From Kineococcus sp. NBC_00420 (lineage in GTDB: Bacteria; Actinomycetota; Actinomycetes; Actinomycetales; Kineococcaceae), in assembly GCF_036021035.1 (NCBI RefSeq), contig NZ_CP107930.1, forward strand, positions 2,356,001-2,420,000: a stretch of DNA of 64,000 nt, written 5' to 3'. Position numbers and translations under genes: made by a program. A model generated the notes under the pieces. The model was not told where the DNA came from, did not search any database, and saw only the letters and a list, made by a program, of their open reading frames with translations. This document shows positions 43,633 through 51,431 of the stretch, in pieces. How positions within the stretch are numbered: the stretch's first letter is position 1; the number at the start of each line of letters is the position of its first letter.

Positions 43633-44217
43633 GAGCGGCCCCCGACCCTCTTCCCGGACCTGACGGCCGGTGCCTGCTGCGCTCATCCGGGTAGTCAAGC
43701 ATCCACCCCGACCTCGTCTGCGCAGCGTCGAGCTCGGGACCACCACGACCGCTTCTCGACGGCGTTCGTGCCACGGAGATCGCCGATGCCGACGAAGTGC
43801 GGCCGGGAGCAGCCGACCGGCCGAGCAGCGACGGAGCGGCAGCACCGGCGCAGCCCGGGGACTCCTCACCCGGCCCTCTGTGAGCTGGGCCCCGGGGTGG
43901 TGGACGCAGCGATCGGTGAGCCGATCGGGACGCCTCTCAGGACCCAGACTCTACTCTTACGTTAGGGTAGAGTTGGCGGCAGACGAGACGCCCGTCGACC
44001 GATCGGGTCACCTCGTCACGCAGTCGTCACGCAGTCGTCGTCGCCGGCACAGCGGCCATCCCGCTCTGGTGCGGCCGGCGGGTCGGGAACGAGGGGAACG
44101 ACCCGGCAGCCGGTGCGCCGCTCGCCGCCTCCCGAGCACCGACCTACCCACGCAACGCCGGTCACCTTCGCCCAGCGTCGGTGCCGTCTCCTGGACACCC
44201 GTGAACGGAGCACCCCC
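43633..44217. other. 585-bp intergenic region with an inverted repeat and a tandem repeat
   Basis: Between the MerR gene (minus) and the SulP gene (plus) no reading frame resembles a protein. It contains a 26-bp dyad at 43948-43973 and a perfect tandem of the 11-bp unit GTCACGCAGTC at 44015-44036. It therefore probably holds promoter and operator sites for SulP and possibly for an untranslated leader. Confidence 0.5.
43948..43973. promoter_or_regulatory. 26-bp inverted repeat, MerR-type operator candidate
   Basis: ACTCTAC and GTAGAGT are separated by 12 bases containing TTACGTTAGG. The symmetric spacing is suited to a MerR-type dimer. It lies 245 bp before the SulP start and about 316 bp before the MerR start. 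The sequence is more AT-rich than its surroundings. Confidence 0.5.
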
Positions 44218-45726
44218 TTGGCCCTCCCCACCACGTCCCCGGCCGCCCCCGCGCCGACCACCCCGCACCGTCGGCCGTCGTGGCTGACGCCCCGGGTCCT
44301 GCGCACCGAAGCCCTCGCCGGCCTCGTCGTCGCGCTGGCCCTGATCCCGGAGGCCATCTCCTTCTCCGTCATCGCCGGCGTCGACCCCCGCGTCGGGCTC
44401 TTCGCCTCCTTCACCATGGCCGTCTCCATCGCCGTCCTCGGCGGGCGTCCCGCGATGATCTCTGCCGCCACCGGGGCCATCGCCCTGGTCATCGCCCCCG
44501 TGGTCCGCGACCACGGCCTGGACTACCTGCTCGCCACCGTCGTCCTCGGCGGACTGCTCCAGGTCGTCCTCGGCGTGCTGGGGGTGGCGAAGCTGATGCG
44601 TTTCGTTCCGCGCAGCGTCATGGTCGGCTTCGTGAACGCCCTGGCCATCCTGATCTTCCTCGCCCAGGTTCCGCACATGCGTGACGTGCCGTGGATCGTC
44701 TACCCGATGATCGCCGTGGGGTTGGCCCTGATGGTCTTCTTCCCCCGCCTGACCCGGGCCGTGCCCGCACCGCTGGTGGCGATCGTGCTGCTCACCGTGG
44801 TCACCGTGGCCGCCCACCTGGCCATCCCGAACGTCGGCGACGAGGGGAGACTGCCCGACAGCCTGCCCTTCCCGCTGCTGCCGAACGTGCCGCTGACCTT
44901 CCACACCCTCTCCGTCATCGCCCCCTACGCCCTGGGCATGGCGCTGGTGGGTCTGATGGAGTCATTGATGACGGCCAAACTCGTCGACGACGTCACCGAC
45001 ACCCGCTCCCCCAAGAGCCGCGAAGCCTGGGGACAGGGCGTGGCGAACATCGTCACCGGCTTCCTCGGCGGCATGGGCGGGTGCGCCATGATCGGCCAGA
45101 CGATGATCAACGTGAAGGCCGGCGCCCGGACCCGCGCCTCCACCTTCCTCGCCGGGGTCTTCCTCCTCGTCCTCGTCGTCGGACTGGGGGACGTCGTCGC
45201 CGTCATCCCGATGGCGGCCCTGGTCGCAGTGATGATCATGGTGGCGGTCGGGACCTTCGACTGGCACTCCGTCCGCCCGGCCACGCTGGCGCGGATGCCC
45301 AAGAGCGAGACCACCGTCATGGTCGCCACCGTCGTCGTGGTCGTCGCCACCGGGAACCTCGCCATCGGCGTCATCGTCGGGGTCCTGCTCGCAGCGTTGC
45401 TCTTCGCCCGGCGGGTGGCGCACCTGGTCGAGGTCACCAGCACGCTGGACCCGGACGCTCGGACCCGCACCTACTCGGTGGCCGGCGCGCTGTTCTTCGC
45501 CTCCTCCGACGACCTCGTCACCCGGTTCGACTACGCCGGCGACCCCGCCCACGTCGTCGTCGACCTCTCCGGTGCTCACGTGTGGGACGCCTCCACCGTC
45601 GCCGCGCTGGACGCGATCGAGACCAAGTACGCCGCCCGCGGCAAGACGCTGCGCATCACCGGCCTGAACGAGGCCAGCTCGACCCTTCACCAGCGACTCG
45701 CCGGTCACCTCGGCGGCGGGCACTGA
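44218..45726 (+). CDS. SulP-family anion transporter with STAS domain
   Basis: This 502-residue membrane protein has the SulP signature region LAGLVVALALIPEAISFSVIAGVDPRVGLFAS, about 12 helices to residue 395, and a C-terminal STAS domain (VSTLDPDARTRTYSVAGALFF, VVVDLSGAHVWDASTVAALDAI). SulP proteins carry sulfate, bicarbonate or dicarboxylates; GMGGCAMIGQTMINVKAGARTR is conserved in the core. The TTG at 44218 is chosen for its ACGGAG site and because it gives the normal short N-terminus; the open frame upstream to 44113 is proline/arginine-rich. Confidence 0.88.
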   Translation: MALPTTSPAAPAPTTPHRRPSWLTPRVLRTEALAGLVVALALIPEAISFSVIAGVDPRVGLFASFTMAVSIAVLGGRPAMISAATGAIALVIAPVVRDHGLDYLLATVVLGGLLQVVLGVLGVAKLMRFVPRSVMVGFVNALAILIFLAQVPHMRDVPWIVYPMIAVGLALMVFFPRLTRAVPAPLVAIVLLTVVTVAAHLAIPNVGDEGRLPDSLPFPLLPNVPLTFHTLSVIAPYALGMALVGLMESLMTAKLVDDVTDTRSPKSREAWGQGVANIVTGFLGGMGGCAMIGQTMINVKAGARTRASTFLAGVFLLVLVVGLGDVVAVIPMAALVAVMIMVAVGTFDWHSVRPATLARMPKSETTVMVATVVVVVATGNLAIGVIVGVLLAALLFARRVAHLVEVTSTLDPDARTRTYSVAGALFFASSDDLVTRFDYAGDPAHVVVDLSGAHVWDASTVAALDAIETKYAARGKTLRITGLNEASSTLHQRLAGHLGGGH

Positions 45727-45910
45727 CACTTCCCACCGTCGCGCCGCTCCGCCTCTCCGGCCAGGCCTCGACCACCGAGAAGATCGCACCGCAACCCGAT
45801 GCGCTGGACGCCGAGTTCCGCGGCGTGGACGGTCACCGGGTTCCCGCGCGGACGACCCGCGGGCCGGACTCGGGTGAGAACCGGAACCCCGGTCGGAACT
45901 CCTGTCCTCG

Positions 45911-47005
45911 TCAGCCGGCTGCCGAGATCCCCGCCGACGCACACGCGGCGCTGGCCGCACCGGCGCACAACGCGTCGACGGTGGTGTACCCGTCGGCGAG
46001 CACCTTGCTCTGCACCTCGGCCTTCCCGACCGCCTGCGGTTGGAGCAGGACGGTGGGAACCGCACCCGCGCCGTTGTCGGTGGTGCCGGTCGTCTCGGGG
46101 GTGCGCCCCTTCAGGACGTCGTCGACGAGGTCGGCCGTCGTCCGCGCCTGGGCGGGGAGGTCCTTGTAGATCGTCATGGTCTGCGTACCGCCCAGGATCC
46201 GCTGCAGCGCAGCGGTCTCGGCGTCCTGCCCGGTGATGGGAACCCCGCTCAGACCCGCGTCGCCGAGCGCCTGGAGGGCACCGGCGGCCAGCCCGTCGTA
46301 GGCGGTGTACACGCCCAGGAGACGGCGGTTCCCGAGGTCCTTCAGCGCCGACCGCATCTGCACGGCGGCCTCGTCGGGACTCCACCCGGTCACGTAGCGT
46401 TCGGTGGCGATGTCGACCTTGCCGTCCAGGACGGAGTGCGCCCCGGCGGCGAACAACCCGGCGTTGTTGTCCGCGGGGTCACCCTCGAGCATCACGATCG
46501 CCCCGCCCGCGGTGTCCTCGCCGACGGCGTCCAGGATCGCCTGGCCACCGAGCTTCCCGACGGCGTTGCCGTCGAAGGAGACGTAGTAGTCGATGGGCGC
46601 GCCCTTGACGAGGCGGTCGTAGGCGACGACGGGCACGCTCGCGGACCTGGCCGCGTTCACCAGGTCTCCGGCCTTCGCCCCGTCGAGCGCCACGACGACG
46701 AGGGCCTTGGCGCCGTCGGCGATCGCCTGCTGCGCCTGGGTGTTCTGGGTCGCCTGGTCGGGGGCGCTCTGGACGTCGACGACGCACGTGGGGCACTTCT
46801 CGGCCAGTTCCACCGAGAAGTTCGGGACGTCGTAGGCCATCGACCGCAGGGAGGTGGACGGGACGAGGAACGCGACGTGGGGTCCGTCGGCCGGCGCCGC
46901 GGCCGCCGTCGTGCCGGGGGCGTCGGCGCCGCACCCGGCGAGAGCGCCGAGGAGGGCGGCACCGGCGAGCAGGGTGCCGGCGGTGCGGCGGGTGGTCGTT
47001 CTCAT
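45911..47005 (-). CDS. sugar-binding lipoprotein of an ABC transporter (orphan)
   Basis: This 364-residue protein has a lipobox LLGALAGC with the acylated cysteine at C25 and then a Peripla_BP_4 domain (AFLVPSTSLRSMAYDVPNF, VVVALDGAKAGDLVNAARSASVPVVAYDRL, IVMLEGDPADNNAGLFAAG, GVYTAYDGLAAGALQALGDAGL, TGQDAETAALQRILGGTQTMTIYKDL). It most resembles xylose-binding XylF-type proteins. No permease or ATPase gene is next to it, so it either serves a system encoded elsewhere or acts as a sensor. Confidence 0.87.
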   Translation of the reverse strand: MRTTTRRTAGTLLAGAALLGALAGCGADAPGTTAAAAPADGPHVAFLVPSTSLRSMAYDVPNFSVELAEKCPTCVVDVQSAPDQATQNTQAQQAIADGAKALVVVALDGAKAGDLVNAARSASVPVVAYDRLVKGAPIDYYVSFDGNAVGKLGGQAILDAVGEDTAGGAIVMLEGDPADNNAGLFAAGAHSVLDGKVDIATERYVTGWSPDEAAVQMRSALKDLGNRRLLGVYTAYDGLAAGALQALGDAGLSGVPITGQDAETAALQRILGGTQTMTIYKDLPAQARTTADLVDDVLKGRTPETTGTTDNGAGAVPTVLLQPQAVGKAEVQSKVLADGYTTVDALCAGAASAACASAGISAAG

Positions 47006-47199
47006 CGTGGGCCTCCGGCCTGGACGTCGGGACCGACGATCCCCTCAGTCATGCGGATGTCTCCTGTGCTCCTGGCGGCCGTCGGGCCGCTCCCGGGGCC
47101 CATCGGCACCTCGGACCGCTCACCTGAGCGAGGTCGACGACCCCGACGGTCCGCCGGACGCAGCGGAATGCCCTCCTCCCGGGGCGCCTTGCACGGGAC

Positions 47200-47880
47200 A
47201 TGAGCATCATCGGCATCATCGGCAGTGGAAACATCGGCAGCGTCCTCGCCCGTCTGGCGGTGGACGCCGGGTACGACGTCGTCATCGCGAACTCCCGCGG
47301 CCCGGAGTCGCTGGCCGGCCTCGTGGCCGAGCTGGGGCCCCGGGCACGCGCCGCGACGACCGCGGAGGCCGCCGCTGCGGGGGACCTCGTGGTGGTCACC
47401 ATCCCGCTGGGTCGCGTCCCGGAGCTCCCGGCGCAGTCCCTGGACGGCAAGGTCGTCATCGACACCTGCAACTACTACCCCGAACGCGACGGCGACATCG
47501 CCGTCCTGGACAGCCACGAGCTGACCACCAGCGAGTTCGTGCAACGCCACTTCGCGGGCGCCCGCGTCGTCAAGGCCTTCAACAACATCTTCGCGCAGAA
47601 CCTCGGGGAGCTGCAGCGTCCCGCCGGGGCACCCGACCGCGCGACGCTCACGATCGCCGGGGACGACGAGGCGGCCGAACGCGTCGTCACCGAGTTCATC
47701 GAGGCCATCGGCTACGACGTCTTCGACACGGGCCCCCTGGCCGAGAGCTGGCGCTTCCAGCGCGACCAGCCCGCCTACGCCGGGGTCTACACCGAGAGCG
47801 GAGATCCCGCCGAGCCGCGGCGCCGGACCCGCGACGAGCTGCGAGCCCGGCTCGACCAGGCGGACCGCTCCATCCGCTGA
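47200..47880 (+). CDS. F420-dependent NADP reductase-like oxidoreductase
   Basis: This 226-residue protein opens with the Rossmann motif IIGIIGSGNIGSVLARLAVDAG, then VVIANSRGPESL, VVVTIPLGRVPEL, GKVVIDTCNYYPERDG and AFNNIFAQNLGEL. This is the NADP-oxidoreductase family that includes F420H2:NADP+ oxidoreductase; the AFNNI segment is conserved there. Actual use of F420 cannot be shown. ATG at 47200; a strong terminator follows its stop. Confidence 0.82.
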   Translation: MSIIGIIGSGNIGSVLARLAVDAGYDVVIANSRGPESLAGLVAELGPRARAATTAEAAAAGDLVVVTIPLGRVPELPAQSLDGKVVIDTCNYYPERDGDIAVLDSHELTTSEFVQRHFAGARVVKAFNNIFAQNLGELQRPAGAPDRATLTIAGDDEAAERVVTEFIEAIGYDVFDTGPLAESWRFQRDQPAYAGVYTESGDPAEPRRRTRDELRARLDQADRSIR

Positions 47881-48286
47881 ACGGATCCACCCCGCGTTCC
47901 CCGAAACCCCGGGAGGAGTCGGTGCCGATTCCTCCCGGGGTGGTCGGCGGGGTCAGGATGTAGGTTCCCGTTCGATCTTGCGTCCGCGGCTGCTCTGAGC
48001 AGGGACGCGACCGCGCGTCTCACCTACTTTTCGCGGCCATCGTCTCAACTGCTTTTCGTTTTCCTCGGCGCTCCGCTTCGAGCCCTCACCACCGCTGCGG
48101 TCCTACCAACCGACCAACCGACCAAGCGACTTACCGCACATGGCGATGACCGCGCTGTCGCGCTCGTGACGAGAAGCGCGCGGTAGTCGCAGGTGGGCTT
48201 CAAGATCAGAAGTCGCTGCGCGGGGAGGACCGATATGTCAGCCTGCTCCTTGATCAGCTCAGCAGACACCGCACCAGGAGAACTCG
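47881..48286. other. 406-bp intergenic stretch, edge of the accessory region
   Basis: After the terminator palindrome the DNA becomes less GC-rich. It contains an imperfect 17-bp direct repeat (GTCTCA..CT.CTTTTCG) at 48017-48033 and 48042-48058, and a CACCTACTTTTCGCG sequence that resembles a palindrome half at 58762. No protein frame is credible. It may hold the promoter of the gene at 48287. Confidence 0.5.
47907..47940. terminator. 34-nt near-perfect palindrome after the F420-type reductase
   Basis: CCCCGGGAGGA and TCCTCCCGGGG pair around a further inner stem (GTCGG/CCGAT), giving about 16 paired bases and almost no loop. It is 27 bases past the stop of the reductase gene and is the most stable hairpin in the window. 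It also marks the left edge of the atypical region. Confidence 0.75.
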
Positions 48287-48760
48287 ATGGCGACTCGTAG
48301 CGGACAGCGGTTGCAGCTCCTCATCACGGGAGTCGTCTCCGCCGGTCTCGCCGTCGTGGTGACGACGACCGGCTCGCCAGCGCAACCGGTCCCCCTCCTG
48401 CCGCAGCTACCCCCAGGGTCGGCGTTGACCACGACCGTGCTCAACGCCGACCCCACCTCCTCGCTGCAGGAGGTGCACAACTCGCTGACCGCGACCCTGC
48501 CCAGCAACGGTCACGCCTTCCTGGTCATCGACTGCGCGGGCCCGACCGGCAGCAGCCTCGTCGTGCAGCACCGAGACCAGCGTTCTTGGTCTCCTGCGGG
48601 CATCGTCGATGACGGGTACCACGCAGACGGTCCGTGCCAGCCGGAGAGCAAACGCCAGTCCTACGCCCTCAACGGCGCTGCGGCGGAAGTCGTCACCCTC
48701 GACATCACCGGCGGCCCCGTCACCGCCTATCGCGTCGCCGTCTCCGACACGCGCCCCTGA
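48287..48760 (+). CDS. secreted hypothetical protein
   Basis: This 157-residue protein has an N-terminal export signal (RLQLLITGVVSAGLAVVVTTTGSPAQP) with a likely cut near residue 32. The mature part includes two cysteines (VIDCAGPTGSS, DGPCQPES) that could form a disulfide and a beta-rich ending (VVTLDITGGPVTAYRVAVSD). I do not recognise the family. It opens the atypical region and is convergent with the small gene at 48896. Confidence 0.6.
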   Translation: MATRSGQRLQLLITGVVSAGLAVVVTTTGSPAQPVPLLPQLPPGSALTTTVLNADPTSSLQEVHNSLTATLPSNGHAFLVIDCAGPTGSSLVVQHRDQRSWSPAGIVDDGYHADGPCQPESKRQSYALNGAAAEVVTLDITGGPVTAYRVAVSDTRP

Positions 48761-48802
48761 CGGGTCGGGCGAACTCCGCAACCCGCCTGAGCCCGGACTT
48801 CA

Positions 48803-48814
48803 CGGTCATCCCGC
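48803..48814 (-). repeat. 12-bp motif GCGGGATGACCG, copy 1
   Basis: Exact core copy in the intergenic space after the gene at 48287-48760. Confidence 0.6.
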
Positions 48815-48895
48815 GAAGTGCGCACTCTCGTGCTTTGGCCAGGTCCACGTCGATCCATGGGGACGGCTCGGCAACCGCCCGCCGCACCAGTGGTG

Positions 48896-49129
48896 TCAGT
48901 GCGCCGCCGCTGACACGTTGTCGAAGACGTCATGAGTCACACCCGACGCCGGCGCGACCCCCTGCGAGCCAAGCTGCGGGCCCAGCTGCGAAACCGGGGC
49001 GTCTTGGGTCTGCGAGGACACTGGCTCGTGTTCGGGTAGTCCGCCACTTCGGTGCTCAGCGGCAAAGCCTCCGGCAACCGCCAGGCAGACTGCCGTGACC
49101 ACAAGGGTGGTGACAGCTTTTGCTCTCAT
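48896..49129 (-). CDS. small secreted or membrane-anchored protein
   Basis: This 77-residue protein starts at an ATG with GGAGCAG eight bases before. Residues 1-24 (MRAKAVTTLVVTAVCLAVAGG) form a signal or anchor, and the rest is hydrophilic and Gln/Ser/Pro-rich (SSQTQDAPVSQLGPQLGS). No family is recognised. It lies downstream of the sigma/anti-sigma pair in the same direction and might be one of its targets. A 12-bp motif shared with other genes of the region lies about 120 bp upstream of its start. Confidence 0.5.
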   Translation of the reverse strand: MRAKAVTTLVVTAVCLAVAGGFAAEHRSGGLPEHEPVSSQTQDAPVSQLGPQLGSQGVAPASGVTHDVFDNVSAAAH

Positions 49130-49430
49130 GGTTCTGCTCCATTCAGGTGACGGTTCAGCCCTCCTCGGCACCGCGCACCTAGACCTTGAGTCGACAGGTG
49201 GCCTTAGGCCGGCCGGCCGGAGCATGGGGGCTGGTGAGGAACGTCCGGTCATCCCGCGATACGGGCGCGATCATGACTCGTTAAGACGGACCGCTCCTGC
49301 TTGAAGAGCGATCGGTCGTCGCGCATGAAGATCACCCCTGTCGCTGATGACCGCGCCGACGCCGTGAGTGCTGGGCCGCAGTCGATGACTGCGACCCCGC
49401 ACTGGCGGCGCGCACGGCAGCAGGTGTTGG
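49130..49430. other. 301-bp intergenic stretch
   Basis: No credible protein frame. It carries one copy of the motif CGGTCATCCCGC (49246-49257) just before an ATACGGGC hairpin, and otherwise I see nothing. Confidence 0.4.
49246..49257 (-). repeat. 12-bp motif GCGGGATGACCG, copy 2
   Basis: Exact core copy 117 bp upstream of the small secreted protein gene at 48896-49129. Confidence 0.6.
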
Positions 49431-50603
49431 TCAGTGCCCTTCGTCGGGGACGTCACGCGCGTCGGGTGCGTCCTGGATGCGGGGGTCCATGATCGCGACG
49501 TGCTCGGCCCGTTCAGCCATCGCCTGCAGCCGCTGCGCACCCCCCTCCCCCCTCAGAACGTACGTGAACTGCTCGTCCTGCCACTGCAGGCTGGCGCCGA
49601 TGTCGCTGCCGGCCGGGCCGTTGGTGCTCCAGACGGCCAGGTGACCGTTGACGCTGGTCAAGGTCGACCCGGCCGCGAACCGGGCAAGAGCGACTGCGGG
49701 CGAGTCCACGGCCCGCTGCACCTCGAGCGTGACCCGGTCCGGGGTCCACTTCGCCCCCGGCGACCCGTACTCCACCCGCCAGTCGAACTCCGTCGTCTGC
49801 GTGCTGCGCACCGGGATTGGAGCCTGCTCCCAGCCAGCGGGCACGCTGGCGATGCTTAGCTCCCCGCCGTCGAGCTGGAACCCGTTCAGCGTCCGCACGA
49901 AGGTGTCCTCATCGATACCGCTGGCCTCAGCCAGCCAGCGGGTGCCGTCGGCAGCGACCCAGCTGAGGTTGAAGCTGTCGGGGCTGGGGTTAAACAGCTG
50001 ACCTGTGGTCCCGCGCAGCTCCACGGTGCGCAGCCCGTCCTGCCCGGTGTACGGATCGGCCACGTCGGCCCACAACGTCAGCCCCTTCAACTGCGGGTCC
50101 TGGGCGTAGAGCACCGCCGCCGGCGTCGGCGCAGGGCAGGTCCCCTCCGCCTGCCCTGCGGCCACCGCCCGCAGCGGAGCCCCCACGGCCGTCTCCGGCA
50201 GCAGGGTGGTCATCGCCGCCACCGGGGTACTCACCCACTGCGCACGGTCGAGGGCGCTGGCCACCCCAACCCGGCAGTTGACGTCGCTGCCGTCGGCGGC
50301 CCGGGCGGGGATGACGCCCATGAAGGCAGCGGCCACCGTGGCGCTGCCCTTCATGCCGGGGGCGGAGTCCTGCGGCAGGACGACACCGCCGACAGCCAGG
50401 ACGGTGGCCAGGACGGCGACCCCCACCCCTGCGCGGGCCCGGCGGTGGGCGGTGCGGATCGCGCCGGCGCGGCGGTGCACCTGCTCCACCGGCGGTACCT
50501 GCTGGTCGTGCAGTTGAGCCAGGTCGTGCAGGAAGTCGAGCTCGTCGGCGCCGCTGAGGTCGTGGGGGCCGTCGGCGCTGCTGGGGGTGTGCTGGCGGTT
50601 CAT
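49431..50603 (-). CDS. membrane-bound partner of the sigma factor (anti-sigma-like)
   Basis: This 390-residue protein has a cytoplasmic N-terminal part of about 55 residues (DELDFLHDLAQLHDQQVPPVEQVHRRAG), one membrane helix near 58-77 (GVGVAVLATVLAVGGVVL), and an extracytoplasmic domain of about 310 residues, beta-rich, with two cysteines (VNCRVG, GTCPAP). Its ATG overlaps the stop of the sigma factor gene (ATGA), so the two are coupled, the classic sigma/anti-sigma layout. No zinc anti-sigma motif is visible, so inhibition is inferred. The large outer domain suggests sensing of an outside signal. Confidence 0.7.
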   Translation of the reverse strand: MNRQHTPSSADGPHDLSGADELDFLHDLAQLHDQQVPPVEQVHRRAGAIRTAHRRARAGVGVAVLATVLAVGGVVLPQDSAPGMKGSATVAAAFMGVIPARAADGSDVNCRVGVASALDRAQWVSTPVAAMTTLLPETAVGAPLRAVAAGQAEGTCPAPTPAAVLYAQDPQLKGLTLWADVADPYTGQDGLRTVELRGTTGQLFNPSPDSFNLSWVAADGTRWLAEASGIDEDTFVRTLNGFQLDGGELSIASVPAGWEQAPIPVRSTQTTEFDWRVEYGSPGAKWTPDRVTLEVQRAVDSPAVALARFAAGSTLTSVNGHLAVWSTNGPAGSDIGASLQWQDEQFTYVLRGEGGAQRLQAMAERAEHVAIMDPRIQDAPDARDVPDEGH

Positions 50604-51109
50604 CGCCGGTCTCCTTCACCAAGAGTCTGCAGGTGGGCGGCGAGCTGCTGACGAGCCCGCGAAAGAGTGGTGGCTACGGTGCCGCGCGAGACGTTCATCG
50701 CCTGCGCCACTTCGGCTTCGGGCAGGTCCGCGACGTAGCGCAACGCCACCGCGGTGCGAGCCCGCGGGGACAGCGCGGCCACGGCCTGCCACAGCGTCGT
50801 ATCCGGCAGCGGCGGGGGTAGGTACTCGCCCAGCCGGGTGCGGGCGGCGTGACGGCGCTCCAGCGCGGCTCGCCGCCAGGAGCGACGGACCTGGCTGAGG
50901 GCGGTGGTGTAGACCCAGCCGGTGGGTGAGTCCATGACCCGTACCCGCGCCCAGTGCACGACGGCCAGCGCGAAAGCTTCAGCGGTGGCCTCTTCACCCA
51001 GCGTCGCGTCGGCGATGGCTAGGGTGATTGCCTGGCGTACCCGGGGGTACTCCTGGCGGTACCAGTCGTCGAAGACAAGCCCGTCTGGCTCGTCGTGAGG
51101 TTGCTTCAT
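50600..51109 (-). CDS. ECF RNA polymerase sigma factor, SigE family
   Basis: This 169-residue sigma factor has region 2 (FDDWYRQEYPRVRQAITLAIADATLGEEATAEAF, VHWARVRVMDSPTGWVYTTAL) and region 4 (WQAVAALSPRARTAVALRYVADLPEAEVAQAMNVSRGTVATTLSRARQQL). The short form, with WVY..AL and SRGTV, is that of the actinobacterial SigE-like ECF group. It is coupled to a membrane protein with a large outer domain. The likely regulon includes the pair itself and the neighbouring secreted proteins. Confidence 0.87.
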   Translation of the reverse strand: MKQPHDEPDGLVFDDWYRQEYPRVRQAITLAIADATLGEEATAEAFALAVVHWARVRVMDSPTGWVYTTALSQVRRSWRRAALERRHAARTRLGEYLPPPLPDTTLWQAVAALSPRARTAVALRYVADLPEAEVAQAMNVSRGTVATTLSRARQQLAAHLQTLGEGDRR

Positions 51110-51431
51110 GGCCTACTAAGCATCCAGGGCCGCGAAGTGTTGACGTCCTCGGACAGCGATCTTCACCGGAGCCATCCTCAGCTCCAAGTGGGCAGTCCCA
51201 GCAGTCGAAAGCGTCATTGCGTAGTTTGGCATGGACCTTTGGAGATCCAGAGCTTGAGCCAGTGGCCCCTGACGTCCACTAGACCGACTCTACACTTTCC
51301 AGGGGACGCCGATATTCTTACTGCCAACTTATCGAGGGGACCTGAATGACAATCAAAGGCTCCTAGTGATCAGCCTGATTTCCGCTGTCGAGGAAGGCGG
51401 CCGTGTCACACCCATGACGTAAGGTCAAACC
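51110..51431. other. 322-bp intergenic region, AT-richer
   Basis: It lies between the divergent sigma factor gene and the DUF4238 gene. Base composition drops visibly here (TACGTAAGG, GATATTCTTAC). It must hold both promoters; I cannot name -35 or -10 elements with confidence and see no RNA gene. Confidence 0.4.

Noticed and set aside
44015-44036. Tandem 11-bp repeat as a CRISPR or iteron
   Set aside because: Only two units with no spacers and no replication or Cas gene nearby.
47881-48286. Possible tRNA or integrase attachment site at the island edge
   Set aside because: No cloverleaf or CCA-ready tRNA end can be seen, and no integrase gene is in the region.
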